DNA of 64,000 nt from Bacteroides ovatus (GTDB taxonomy: Bacteria > Bacteroidota > Bacteroidia > Bacteroidales > Bacteroidaceae), in the NCBI RefSeq assembly GCF_001314995.1, contig NZ_CP012938.1, positions 6,138,001 through 6,202,000 on the forward strand, given 5' to 3'. Both the position numbers and the translations under genes were made by a program. The notes under the pieces were generated by a model. It had not been told where the DNA came from and searched no databases. It worked only from the letters and a program-made list of their open reading frames with translations. Positions 56,011 to 64,000 of this stretch are shown one piece after another (the first letter of the stretch is position 1; each line of letters begins with the position of its first letter).

Positions 56011-56091
56011 AGAAAAAGCGCAGAGAATCAAATACTGCATTAAAAAATGTGATTTATTAGTGGAAACTCATTAAAAATATCTACTTTTGCA

Positions 56092-56099
56092 GTTCGATA
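56092..56099 (+). promoter_or_regulatory. -7 element of the nusB operon
   Basis: TACTTTTG lies 21 bases before the nusB ATG, giving a start site near 56106. The -33 region is weak. Confidence 0.5.
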
Positions 56100-56120
56100 A
56101 CAACAGTATTAATTTGAATT

Positions 56121-57047
56121 ATGATCAACAGAGTTCTTATTCGTCTTAAGATTATACAGATAGTATATGCCTATTATCAAAATGGCAGCAAAAATCTAGA
56201 CTCAGCGGAGAAAGAGTTATTCTTTAGTCTTTCAAAGGCGTATGACCTTTATAATTATTTGCTAATGCTGATGATAGCATTGACAGAGTATGCACAAAAA
56301 CGTATTGATGCGGCAAAAGCTAAATTGGCACCTACGAAAGAGGAGTTGTATCCCAACAGGAAGTTCGTAGATAACAAGTTTATTGCTCAATTGGAAGTCA
56401 ATAAGCAATTGGTAGAGTTTATAGCCAATCAAAAAAGAACCTGGGCAAACGACCAGGACTTCATCAAGGAACTTTATGAGAAAATTGTAGAAACCGATAT
56501 CTATAAAGATTATATGGCTTCTGACGACCACTCATACGAGGCCGATCGTGAATTATGGAGAAAACTCTATAAAACATACATCTTTAATAATGATTCTCTC
56601 GATCAGGTATTGGAAGATCAGAGTCTGTATTGGAATGATGACAAAGAAATTGTAGATACATTCGTCCTGAAAACGATCAAACGTTTTGATGAAAAGAAGG
56701 GTGCCAACCAGGAACTGCTTCCGGAATTTAAGGATGACGAAGATCAAGAGTTTGCACGTCGTCTGTTCCGTCGTACTATTTTGAATTCCGACTATTACCG
56801 TCATTTGGTTAGTGAGAATACAAAAAATTGGGATCTGGACCGTATTGCATTTATGGACGTTATCATTATGCAGACTGCATTAGCAGAAATTCTTAGTTTC
56901 CCGAACATTCCGGTCAGTGTTTCGTTAAATGAATATGTAGAGATAGCGAAGTTGTATAGCACAGCTAAAAGCGGTAGCTTTATCAACGGTACGCTGGATG
57001 GAATAGTTAATCAATTAAAAAAAGAAGGTAAGTTGACTAAAAACTGA
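56121..57047 (+). CDS. nusB: Transcription antitermination factor NusB (long Bacteroidetes form)
   Basis: The 308-aa protein has the NusB helical fold in its C-terminal half (about residues 165-305: FARRLFRRTILNSDYYRHLV, DVIIMQTALAEILSFPNIPVSV, EYVEIAKLYS). The N-terminus (MINRVLIRLKIIQIVYAYYQNG) matches the first NusB helix. It is about twice the size of E. coli NusB through an inserted middle region, which is normal in Bacteroidetes. It should bind rRNA boxA with NusE. It heads the plus-strand series nusB-yajC-ybbR-coaE. Confidence 0.92.
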   Translation: MINRVLIRLKIIQIVYAYYQNGSKNLDSAEKELFFSLSKAYDLYNYLLMLMIALTEYAQKRIDAAKAKLAPTKEELYPNRKFVDNKFIAQLEVNKQLVEFIANQKRTWANDQDFIKELYEKIVETDIYKDYMASDDHSYEADRELWRKLYKTYIFNNDSLDQVLEDQSLYWNDDKEIVDTFVLKTIKRFDEKKGANQELLPEFKDDEDQEFARRLFRRTILNSDYYRHLVSENTKNWDLDRIAFMDVIIMQTALAEILSFPNIPVSVSLNEYVEIAKLYSTAKSGSFINGTLDGIVNQLKKEGKLTKN

Positions 57048-57086
57048 TACCTTTGTCCATATAGTAGAAACTAAAACAGATTATTT

Positions 57087-57410
57087 ATGAACGTATTGAC
57101 TGTATTATTGCAAGCTCCTGCCGGTGCTGCCGGAGGTGGAAGTATGATGTGGATCATGCTGATAGCTATGTTTGTTATCATGTATTTCTTTATGATCCGT
57201 CCTCAGAATAAGAAGCAAAAAGAAATAGCAAATTTCCGTAAATCTCTTCAGGTAAATCAGAATGTGATTACTGCAGGTGGTATCCACGGAACAATCAAGG
57301 AAATTACTGACGATTACATAGTACTTGAGATTGCTTCTAATGTAAAGATTAAAATAGACAAGAATTCTATTTTCGCTGATGCTTCAGCTGCTAGCAATCA
57401 ATCTAAATAA
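57087..57410 (+). CDS. yajC: Sec translocon accessory subunit YajC
   Basis: The 107-aa protein has one N-terminal helix (about residues 22-40, MMWIMLIAMFVIMYFFMI) followed by RPQNKKQKE and the YajC domain (NVITAGGIHGTIKEITDD). It associates with SecDF at the inner membrane. It follows nusB by 39 bases and precedes ybbR by 20. Length is typical. Confidence 0.96.
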   Translation: MNVLTVLLQAPAGAAGGGSMMWIMLIAMFVIMYFFMIRPQNKKQKEIANFRKSLQVNQNVITAGGIHGTIKEITDDYIVLEIASNVKIKIDKNSIFADASAASNQSK

Positions 57411-57430
57411 TAGTTGATAAATAAGTGCCT

Positions 57431-58444
57431 ATGTTTGATCGTAGGAAAATAGAATATACATATTTAAAACTATCAAAGAAAATTAAGGATTTTCTGCTCA
57501 GTGATAAGAGCAGAGAGTTCTTAATTTTTTTATTTTTCTTCTTGATAGCCGGTGGATTTTGGCTGCTTCAGACTCTGAATAGTGACTATGAAGCCGAGTT
57601 CTCCATTCCGGTACGAATAAAAGATGTTCCCAATAATGTAGTGCTGACTTCGGAACCGCCTTCTGAACTTCGTGTCAGAGTGAAAGATAAAGGTACGGTG
57701 CTGCTCAATTATATGCTGGGGAAAAGTTTTTTCCCGGTAAATCTAGGTTTTCTTGATTATAAAGGAAAAGATAATCATGTGAAGATTTACGCATCTGATT
57801 TTGAGAAAAAGATATTGAGTCAATTGAATGTGTCTTCCAAAATACTTTCAATCAAGCCGGATACATTAGAGTATATCTATTCTGAAGGAAAGTCTAAGTT
57901 AGTACCTGTCCGCTTTCAGGGAAAAGTGACAGCCGGACTTCAATATTATGTATCAGATACGATTTGTAATCCGGACTCTGTATTAGTTTATGCTCCGGAA
58001 GGAATTCTGGATACTATTACCACCGCATATACTCAAAAGATAAACCTGGAGAATATTTCAGATACAACCCGGCGACGAATTCCGCTGAATTCTGAAAGAG
58101 GAGTGAAGTTTGTTCCGGCTTCGGTAGAAATGACCTTTCCGGTAGATATTTATACGGAGAAAACAGTAGAGGTGCCATTGCACGGAGTTAATTTCCCAGC
58201 CGATAAGGCATTACGTACCTTCCCTTCCAAAGTTCAGATAACTTTCCAGGTGGGGTTAAAGCGGTTCCGCAGCATAAAAGCAAGCGATTTTATCATCAAT
58301 ATTTCTTACGAAGAGTTGTTGAAGCTCGGTTCTGATAAATATACGGTTAAATTGAAGTCGTTTCCGAGCGGAATCAATCAAATCCGTATTGTTCCTGAGC
58401 AAGTAGACTTCTTGATAGAGCAAATTACTTCTAATGTCGATTAA
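57431..58444 (+). CDS. YbbR-like domain protein
   Basis: The 337-aa protein has a cytoplasmic N-terminus, one transmembrane helix (about residues 30-48, [17 protein letters not shown]) and YbbR-like beta domains outside ([48 protein letters not shown]). A GTG six bases upstream is also in frame, but ATG 57431 is the usual start. In Firmicutes, YbbR (CdaR) regulates a diadenylate cyclase encoded next to it; no such cyclase is adjacent here, so the role is open. Its end overlaps coaE by 11 bases, indicating coupling. Confidence 0.88.
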   Translation: MFDRRKIEYTYLKLSKKIKDFLLSDKSREFLIFLFFFLIAGGFWLLQTLNSDYEAEFSIPVRIKDVPNNVVLTSEPPSELRVRVKDKGTVLLNYMLGKSFFPVNLGFLDYKGKDNHVKIYASDFEKKILSQLNVSSKILSIKPDTLEYIYSEGKSKLVPVRFQGKVTAGLQYYVSDTICNPDSVLVYAPEGILDTITTAYTQKINLENISDTTRRRIPLNSERGVKFVPASVEMTFPVDIYTEKTVEVPLHGVNFPADKALRTFPSKVQITFQVGLKRFRSIKASDFIINISYEELLKLGSDKYTVKLKSFPSGINQIRIVPEQVDFLIEQITSNVD

Positions 58445-59051
58445 GATTGGTATAACCGGTGGTATCGGTAGCGGGAAAAGTGTGGTTTCCAGATTATTTG
58501 GAATAATGGGAATTCCTGTTTATATTTCAGATATAGAAGCAAAGCGTATCACGCAGACAGATCCGGTGATTTGTCAGGAACTTTGTGCGCTGGTCGGTCA
58601 GGATGTGTTTCAAAATGGTGTGTTGAATCGTTCTTTGCTGGCATCCTATATGTTCGGTCATCCGAATCGTGTGCAGAAAGTGAATGAAATTATTCATCCA
58701 CAGGTGAAAGAAGATTTTCGTCGGTGGGCTGCCCGGTTTGGTGGTGAACAATTGGTAGGTATGGAGTCTGCCATACTTGTGGAAGCCGGTTTTAGGAGTG
58801 AAGTTGATTTTCTGGTTATGGTGTATGCGCCGCTGGAAGTGAGAGTGGAGCGCGCCATAAAACGGGATTGTTCATCGAGAGAACAGGTGATGAAGCGTAT
58901 TGAGGCACAAATGAGTGATGAAGTTAAGAGAAGTCATGCTGATTTCGTGATAGTCAATGATGATGAAACACCGTTAATTCCGCAGGTTTTGGAGCTTATT
59001 TCTTTGCTATCTAAAAATAATCATTACCTTTGCTCCGCAAAAAATAATTAA
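58434..59051 (+). CDS. coaE: Dephospho-CoA kinase
   Basis: The 205-aa kinase catalyses the last step of coenzyme A synthesis. It has the P-loop [11 protein letters not shown] (about residues 6-16), DIEAKRI with the conserved Asp near 35, and the lid region [20 protein letters not shown]. It starts inside the ybbR gene (11-base overlap). Its last 50 bases contain the promoter of the next gene. Confidence 0.96.
   Translation: MSIKIGITGGIGSGKSVVSRLFGIMGIPVYISDIEAKRITQTDPVICQELCALVGQDVFQNGVLNRSLLASYMFGHPNRVQKVNEIIHPQVKEDFRRWAARFGGEQLVGMESAILVEAGFRSEVDFLVMVYAPLEVRVERAIKRDCSSREQVMKRIEAQMSDEVKRSHADFVIVNDDETPLIPQVLELISLLSKNNHYLCSAKNN
59003..59032 (+). promoter_or_regulatory. Promoter of the DUF5606 gene inside coaE
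   Basis: TTTG (59003-59006), an 18-base spacer and TACCTTTG (59025-59032) lie in the 3' end of coaE. The predicted start is near 59039, before ATG 59072. Confidence 0.65.
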
Positions 59052-59071
59052 TAAATAAAAGGATATATACT

Positions 59072-59500
59072 ATGTTGAAGACTATCTTGTCTATCTCAGG
59101 TAAACCGGGATTATACAAACTTATTTCGCAAGGAAAAAATATGTTGATTGTTGAATCAGTCAATGCTGAGAAGAAACGTTTCCCCGCTTATGGTAATGAA
59201 AAAATTATTTCTTTGGCCGATATAGCAATGTATACGGACGATGCAGAAGTGCCTTTGTATGATGTGCTGGAAGCTATAAAAGAGAAAGAGAAATCAGCGC
59301 AGGCTTCTATCGACCCGAAAAAGGCTACTCCTGAACAATTGCGTGAATACTTGGCTGAAGTATTACCAAACTTTGATCGTGAACGCGTATATGTAGCAGA
59401 TATTAAGAAATTGGTAGCTTGGTATAACATCTTGATTTCTAATGGAATCACAGAATTTAAACCGGAAGGTGAAGTTAAGGAAGAAGCAGCTGCAGAATAA
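59072..59500 (+). CDS. DUF5606 protein
   Basis: The 142-aa cytoplasmic protein matches DUF5606 from memory: a small beta-rich first half (MLKTILSISGKPGLYKLISQ, MLIVESVNAEKKRFPAY) and a helical second half (ATPEQLREYLAEVLPNFDRE, ADIKKLVAWYNILISNGI) ending in an acidic tail. The family is widespread in Bacteroidetes and its function is unknown. It has its own promoter inside coaE and a strong terminator behind it, so it can be expressed separately from the nusB series. Confidence 0.82.
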   Translation: MLKTILSISGKPGLYKLISQGKNMLIVESVNAEKKRFPAYGNEKIISLADIAMYTDDAEVPLYDVLEAIKEKEKSAQASIDPKKATPEQLREYLAEVLPNFDRERVYVADIKKLVAWYNILISNGITEFKPEGEVKEEAAAE

Positions 59501-59530
59501 TCTGTACCGTTTATTTAATCAAAAATAGAG

Positions 59531-59569
59531 AACATGATAAGCATTTTAAATGCTTATCATGTTTTTTCG
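59531..59569 (+). terminator. Intrinsic terminator of the DUF5606 gene
   Basis: Sixteen-base perfect arms AACATGATAAGCATTT and complement (59531-59546, 59548-59563) are followed by TTTT. The two arms are separated by one base, so the loop includes inner pairs. Confidence 0.88.
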
Positions 59570-59672
59570 TATAAACACTTGTATGTTCAGAAAAAAATTA
59601 GTATTATTTGGGTAATCTTTTACTAAAATAAATATCTTCTACTTATATTGTAAATAATGATGCTTTTTTATG

Positions 59673-59680
59673 TATCTTTG
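59673..59680 (+). promoter_or_regulatory. -7 element of an intergenic RNA
   Basis: TATCTTTG is a full consensus match 296 bases upstream of the next ATG. ATTG at 59647-59650 is a possible -33 box with a 22-base spacer. Confidence 0.5.
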
Positions 59681-59686
59681 TCGCTG

Positions 59687-59931
59687 TTCACTATTCTTGG
59701 GAATAGCAGTAGTGAACGGCGAATAACAATAGAGAACAAAAGCGTTATAAAGATATTATTCAAGACTTGAGATCTGGACAATATTGAACTACTTAGGAAT
59801 AATGTTTAAACGCTCGTGTTCTGCCATGTATGTAAATATGTGGTTGAACATTAGTTGTTTTGCATGATTTAGCTAGTAGATGTCTAAAGCGTCAAGGGGG
59901 GATAATTGTAGTAAGTTCCCACGCTTTTTAT
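59687..59931 (+). ncRNA. Candidate structured RNA with its own promoter and terminator
   Basis: The 475-base gap after DUF5606 contains this unit. The 5' hairpin is GTTCA plus CTATTC pairing with GAATAG and TGAAC. A longer stem joins AGCGTT (59741-59746) with AACGCT (59809-59814) and ATTATTC (59755-59761) with GAATAAT (59797-59803). It ends in AAAGCGT...ACGCTTT (59886-59892, 59921-59927) with an inner GGGGA/TTCCC and TTATTTTT, an intrinsic terminator. No ORF of note is inside. It is either an independent sRNA of about 245 bases or an attenuator for the gene at 59976. Confidence 0.55.
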
Positions 59932-59975
59932 TTTTAATAGCCTTCTAGGGGAGCAGATGGTTTTTGATGTAGGGT

Positions 59976-60224
59976 ATGGAGACAATAACAAATAAAGAAG
60001 TAAACGTCCGTTTGGACAATGAAAAAGGGACATTATGCCTAACAGGTTTGTTGGCAGGTACAATGGTATTCCTTTACGATTCACAGGGAGAATTAAAAGG
60101 CAAACATAAATTTGCTTTGCCTTTATTGACTATGGAAATCCCTCAACAGGGTACCTATGTTTTGGTAATGAGCCATCCGAATTGCCAACCGGAAGTCCGG
60201 AGATTTACATATTCAGGGATATAA
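59976..60224 (+). CDS. Small 82-aa protein resembling a C-terminal sorting domain
   Basis: The product has no signal peptide. Its pattern (GTLCLTGLLAGTMVFLYDSQGEL, then IPQQGTYVLVMSHP) resembles the beta-sandwich of type A secretion-system sorting tails (a YD-x-x-G strand followed by GTYxV). Such domains are normally the last 80 residues of large secreted proteins, yet here there is an ATG after a stop and nothing upstream. AGGG lies only 1 base before the ATG, so ribosome binding is unclear. It could be an orphan fragment, a small cytoplasmic protein, or one controlled by the RNA at 59687-59931. A 15-bp terminator follows. Confidence 0.6.
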   Translation: METITNKEVNVRLDNEKGTLCLTGLLAGTMVFLYDSQGELKGKHKFALPLLTMEIPQQGTYVLVMSHPNCQPEVRRFTYSGI

Positions 60225-60226
60225 AT

Positions 60227-60262
60227 AATACCGGTATGCTTCTTATCAAGCATACCGGTATT
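60227..60262. terminator. Bidirectional terminator between the 82-aa gene and clpB
   Basis: AATACCGGTATGCTT (60227-60241) and its perfect complement (60248-60262) form a 15-bp stem with a 6-base loop between convergent genes. Confidence 0.8.
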
Positions 60263-60280
60263 CTATTTAAATGGAAACTC

Positions 60281-62869
60281 TTAATTTCTGAATACCAATC
60301 CGTCTCCACCAGCGTCAACGGTAATTGCTTTGCTGCGGTCGACTTCTTGGGAAAGTAACTTTTTGGATAGATCGTTCAATAGATAACGTTGAATAGCCCT
60401 CTTTACCGGACGAGCTCCAAATTCTGGATCATATCCCACTTGAGATAAGAAGTCCAATGCTCCTTCCGTCAGTTTCAGTTCCACTCCGTTTTCGGCAAGC
60501 ATTTTCTGAACTCCCTTGATTTGTAAGAGTACGATCTGCTTGATTTCCTTTTCATTCAATGGTAAGAACATGATCGTTTCATCAATACGGTTCAGGAATT
60601 CCGGGCGAATCGTCTTTTTCAACATATTCATGACTTCCTTCTTCGTTTCTTCAATCACTTCTTCTTTATTGGAACCGTGCAACTTCTCCATCTGACTTTG
60701 TATATAAGAACTACCCATATTCGAAGTCATGATGATGATTGTATTTTTGAAGTTGACCACCCTTCCTTTATTGTCAGTCAGTCGTCCGTCATCCAATACC
60801 TGTAACAGGATATTGAAAACATCCGGATGAGCTTTTTCTATCTCGTCAAACAGGACAACAGAGTAAGGTTTCCGACGTATAGCTTCTGTCAGCTGACCGC
60901 CTTCATCATATCCTACGTATCCCGGAGGCGCTCCGACTAAACGGGAAACACTGTGCTTTTCCTGATACTCGCTCATGTCGATACGAGTCATCATCGTTTC
61001 GTCATCGAACAGGAATTCTGCCAATGCCTTCGCCAGTTCGGTCTTACCTACACCGGTGGTTCCGAGGAAAATGAACGAGCCAATCGGACGTTTCGGATCC
61101 TGTAATCCGGCACGACTACGGCGCACGGCATCTGCCACGGCTTCAATCGCTTCATCCTGACCGATTACACGTTGATGAAGTTCCTCTTCCAAGTGCAATA
61201 GTTTATCCTTTTCACTTTGCAGCATCTTGCTGACAGGAATACCTGTCCAACGGGAAACAACATCGGCAATGTCCTCAGCATCTACCTCTTCCTTAATCAT
61301 GGCTTTATCGCCTTGCATATCACGTAGCTGCTTTTGAGTATCTTCTATCTCTTTGTCCAAAGCCTGAAGTTTACCGTAACGGATTTCGGCTACTTTACCA
61401 TAGTCACCTTCACGTTCAGCTTTTTCTGCTTCAAATTTAAGATTCTCTATCTCAACCTTATTCTGCTGGATTTTATCCATCAGTGTTTTTTCACTCTGCC
61501 ATTTGGCTTTAAAGGACTTTTCCTGTTCTTTAAGTTCGGCAAGCTCCTTACCGATGATTTCCAGTTTCGGTTTATCGTTTTCACGTTTAATAGCTTCCCG
61601 TTCGATTTCCAGCTGCTTGATTTTGCGGGAGATTTCATCCAGTTCTTCAGGAACAGAATCTACCTCCATACGCAGTTTGGCTGCAGCTTCATCCATCAGG
61701 TCAATGGCTTTATCCGGCAGGAAACGATCGGTAATATAACGGCTACTCAATTCGACGGCTGCAATGATGGCATCATCTTTGATACGCACATGGTGATGGT
61801 TCTCGTAACGCTCTTTCAGTCCACGAAGGATAGAAATAGTACTCAAGTTGTCCGGTTCATCCACTTGTACGATTTGGAAACGACGCTCCAAAGCTTTGTC
61901 CTTTTCGAAGTACTTTTGATATTCGTCGAGGGTTGTTGCTCCGATAGAACGTAGTTCTCCACGAGCTAAGGCAGGTTTTAGAATGTTTGCAGCATCCATG
62001 GCGCCTTCACCCTTTCCGGCTCCTACCAGTGTATGAATCTCATCAATGAACAGAATTATATCACCTTCTGATTTCTTCACTTCATTGACAACTGATTTCA
62101 GTCGTTCTTCAAACTCACCTTTATACTTTGCACCGGCAACCAGTGCTCCCATATCCAATGAATAGACCTGTTTGTTTTTCAGGTTTTCAGGTACATCTCC
62201 TCGAAGGATACGATGTGCCAAGCCTTCTACGATTGCTGTCTTACCAGTTCCCGGTTCACCGATTAGAATCGGATTATTCTTTGTACGGCGGCTCAATATC
62301 TGGAGTACCCGGCGGATTTCTTCATCACGTCCAATTACAGGATCCAGTTTTCCGCTACGGGCAGCTTCGTTCAGGTTGATAGCGTACTTTTCCAATGATT
62401 GATAAGTATCTTCACTAGATTGTGACGTTACTTTTTCTCCTTTCCTCAACTCGCTGATGGCATTGCGTAATTCTTTTTCCGTCATACCGGCATCTTTCAA
62501 GATAGTGGAGACGGTACTTTTCACAGTCAGCAATGCTAGTATGATATGCTCTAATGAAACAAACTCATCGCCCATTTCTTTAGAATACTGTGTTGCTTTC
62601 TGCAATACTTCGTTAGATTCACGACTCAGATACGGTTCTCCGCCGGATACTTTTGGCAGGGAGTCGATCTGTTTGTCGACAACAAGAGCTACCTGCTGTC
62701 CGTTCATGCCAAGTTTCTGGAAGATGAAGTTAGTGACATTTTCACCCACCTTCATTACTCCCTGCATGATGTGGACAGGTTCAATGGCTTGTTGTCCCCG
62801 GCTTTGTACCAGGTTCACGGCCTCCTGTACCGCTTCTTGAGATTTGATGGTAAAATTGTTAAAGTTCAT
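60281..62869 (-). CDS. clpB: ATP-dependent disaggregase ClpB
   Basis: The 862-aa Hsp100 chaperone resolves protein aggregates with DnaK. It has a Clp N domain (about residues 1-145), NBD1 with Walker A GEPGTGKT (204-211) and [12 protein letters not shown], a long coiled-coil middle domain (about 395-540) with the heptad run [14 protein letters not shown], and NBD2 with GTTGVGKT (about 605) and [12 protein letters not shown]. The length and the middle domain separate it from ClpA/ClpC. GAAAGGAGAA just before the ATG is a strong Shine-Dalgarno for this genome. No CIRCE element is seen; a weak TTTG-N21-ATCTTTTG lies upstream. Confidence 0.98.
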   Translation of the reverse strand: MNFNNFTIKSQEAVQEAVNLVQSRGQQAIEPVHIMQGVMKVGENVTNFIFQKLGMNGQQVALVVDKQIDSLPKVSGGEPYLSRESNEVLQKATQYSKEMGDEFVSLEHIILALLTVKSTVSTILKDAGMTEKELRNAISELRKGEKVTSQSSEDTYQSLEKYAINLNEAARSGKLDPVIGRDEEIRRVLQILSRRTKNNPILIGEPGTGKTAIVEGLAHRILRGDVPENLKNKQVYSLDMGALVAGAKYKGEFEERLKSVVNEVKKSEGDIILFIDEIHTLVGAGKGEGAMDAANILKPALARGELRSIGATTLDEYQKYFEKDKALERRFQIVQVDEPDNLSTISILRGLKERYENHHHVRIKDDAIIAAVELSSRYITDRFLPDKAIDLMDEAAAKLRMEVDSVPEELDEISRKIKQLEIEREAIKRENDKPKLEIIGKELAELKEQEKSFKAKWQSEKTLMDKIQQNKVEIENLKFEAEKAEREGDYGKVAEIRYGKLQALDKEIEDTQKQLRDMQGDKAMIKEEVDAEDIADVVSRWTGIPVSKMLQSEKDKLLHLEEELHQRVIGQDEAIEAVADAVRRSRAGLQDPKRPIGSFIFLGTTGVGKTELAKALAEFLFDDETMMTRIDMSEYQEKHSVSRLVGAPPGYVGYDEGGQLTEAIRRKPYSVVLFDEIEKAHPDVFNILLQVLDDGRLTDNKGRVVNFKNTIIIMTSNMGSSYIQSQMEKLHGSNKEEVIEETKKEVMNMLKKTIRPEFLNRIDETIMFLPLNEKEIKQIVLLQIKGVQKMLAENGVELKLTEGALDFLSQVGYDPEFGARPVKRAIQRYLLNDLSKKLLSQEVDRSKAITVDAGGDGLVFRN

Positions 62870-63154
62870 ATCTTTGTTCTCCTTTCTTATTTCACGTTTT
62901 TAATAACACCTAAGAGGGCGCAAAAGATTTGCCAAGTATAAAAATATGACAAAATAGCATGAGTATTAAGGAGTTAAAGGACAAAATGACCTTTTTATCT
63001 GGGAGTAACTGACGAATTTGCTATAAAATATCATTTGTTACCTGATACGCTTGTTTGTGTAATCTTAGCCTGTGATGAAAGAAAATAAATATTGAAAAGT
63101 GGATAAATAAAAGTATTGTAGTATCTTTATCCGCTGTAATAATATAGATGGTAT

Positions 63155-63742
63155 ATGAGTGATAAGCCCCAAATAAAACTTGCTGAAACAGTGGTGTTGA
63201 TTGACGCTGCTTTTTTGAATTTTGTAATAACGGATATAAAAGGATATTTTGAAGAAACTTTGCATCGTTCTTTACAAGAGATAGACCTTTCGATGTTGAC
63301 CACCTATATAACCTTGGATGCAGGGATTACAGAAGGGAAGAACGAGGTGCAATTTCTTTTTGTGTATGATAAAGAATCCAGTCGATTGCAATATTGCCAA
63401 CCTTCCGGTTTGCAGGAAGAATTGAATGGAGTTGCGTTTCAGAGCCCTTATGGTGAATATTCTTTTGCCAGCGTTCCATCGGAAGGAATGGTGTCAAGAG
63501 AAGATTTGTTTTTGGATTTACTCTCTATCGTTTCCGATTCGGCAGACGTGAAAAGGATGATCGTTATTTCTTTCAATGAGGAGTATGGAAAGAAAGTGAC
63601 TGATGCTTTGCATGAAGTGAAAGGCAAAGAGGTCATTCAATTCCGTATGAATGAGCCCGAACTTCCGGTGGATTATAAATGGGATATGCTGGCTTTCCCT
63701 GTCATGCAGGCGTTGGGGATAAAAGCGGAAGAATTGCAATAA
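63155..63742 (+). CDS. Cytoplasmic protein of unknown function (possibly DUF6621)
   Basis: The 195-aa protein has no signal peptide or membrane helix. It begins with a strand-rich region (ETVVLIDAAFLNFVITDIKGYFEE) and continues as an alternating fold with MIVISFNEEYGKKVTDAL near residue 140. The opening D-A-A-F resembles the first acidic strand of small nuclease-type folds, but no other catalytic residues are evident. I tentatively link it to DUF6621 from memory. It is divergent from clpB across a 285-base gap that contains TATCTTTA (63122-63129) as a near-consensus box and otherwise nothing. Confidence 0.7.
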   Translation: MSDKPQIKLAETVVLIDAAFLNFVITDIKGYFEETLHRSLQEIDLSMLTTYITLDAGITEGKNEVQFLFVYDKESSRLQYCQPSGLQEELNGVAFQSPYGEYSFASVPSEGMVSREDLFLDLLSIVSDSADVKRMIVISFNEEYGKKVTDALHEVKGKEVIQFRMNEPELPVDYKWDMLAFPVMQALGIKAEELQ

Positions 63743-63812
63743 CTATTGTGCTTTTATTCTTTCTGTAATTCATTATTCGTCATTGATTTCTTAACTGTTA
63801 ATCATAATTGCC

Positions 63813-64000
63813 GTGTCCGATTTTCGTTTAAAAGTATTTCAGAGCGTAGCGAAGAATCTAAGCTTTACGAAGGCTTCGCAAGAATTGTTTGTCAGTCAAC
63901 CTGCTATCACCAAACATATTCAGGAGTTGGAGACTTACTATCAAGCTCGTTTGTTCGACCGTCAAGGGAACAAAATCTCACTGACTAAGGCCGGAGAATT
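63813..64000 (+). CDS. LysR-family transcriptional regulator, N-terminal part (cut by window edge)
   Basis: The visible 62 codons encode a winged helix-turn-helix: FRLKVFQSVAKNLSFTKAS, then QELFVSQPAITKHIQELE and ARLFDRQGNKISLTKAG. This is the LysR DNA-binding domain. The start is GTG 63813, because the frame has a stop at 63792-63794 and no ATG between. The effector domain and the divergent target gene lie outside the window. It follows the unknown protein gene by 70 bases. Confidence 0.9.
   Translation, partial: MSDFRLKVFQSVAKNLSFTKASQELFVSQPAITKHIQELETYYQARLFDRQGNKISLTKAGE

Noticed and set aside
61334..61954. 206-codon open frame antisense to clpB
   Set aside because: It mirrors the charged coiled-coil region of ClpB and yields a Phe-rich sequence with no domain.
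62870..63000. CIRCE heat-shock operator upstream of clpB
   Set aside because: No TTAGCACTC-N9-GAGTGCTAA-like inverted repeat is present; only AT-rich sequence and a weak promoter-like match.

Overview
This window comes from a Bacteroides chromosome, probably close to B. thetaiotaomicron. Several genes are Bacteroidales families: a GH97 glucosidase, an HU-HIG DNA-binding protein, a VirE-like ATPase with a DUF3874-type tail, DUF3276, DUF4199, DUF5606, DUF6048 and DUF6452. Many promoters show the Bacteroides pattern TTTG-N18 to N20-TAnnTTTG, and Shine-Dalgarno sites are mostly weak. The species call rests on remembered gene families and gene order, not on a search.

Layout. 1-5.9 kb is a type I restriction-modification locus (hsdR, hsdM, hsdS) facing the tail of a second hsdS. 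6-13.8 kb holds a small lipoprotein, a zinc alcohol dehydrogenase, a phosphatase-like protein lacking its nucleophilic cysteine, a SpoU methyltransferase, mnmE, a hybrid histidine kinase and a Rossmann protein. 13.8-19.1 kb has a TPR protein, nfeD, floA and udp in a row, then ttcA and a DUF486 gene on the other strand. 19.1-28.0 kb is an RND efflux operon with two permeases. 28.2-33.7 kb is the most accessory stretch: two secreted-protein genes with lesions in their signal sequences, a VirE-like ATPase, an ISAs1-family element and an HU-HIG gene preceded by a 22-bp-period repeat array.

33.8-38.3 kb is a six-gene envelope operon ending in mntP and apbE. An SRP RNA and tRNA-Thr follow, then a hypothetical gene preceded by a highly structured RNA, then enolase. 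41.3-44.0 kb is a four-gene operon (pentapeptide protein, CrcB, HExxH peptidase, LytM-like protein). 44.3-53.5 kb carries GH97, a PurF homologue with no glutaminase nucleophile, pepT, gcvT, a CPA2 antiporter and a HIT protein. 53.6-63.7 kb is translation and housekeeping: hslR, pth, rplY, DUF3276, then nusB-yajC-ybbR-coaE-DUF5606, a second structured RNA with an 82-aa protein, and clpB. A LysR regulator runs off the right edge.

The best candidates for something undescribed are two structured RNAs, each with a promoter and an intrinsic terminator just upstream of a small unrecognised gene (39528-39734 minus, 59673-59931 plus). Next are the repeat array at 32961-33044 and two proteins that keep a family fold but lack the key catalytic residue (8172-8648 and 46635-48044).
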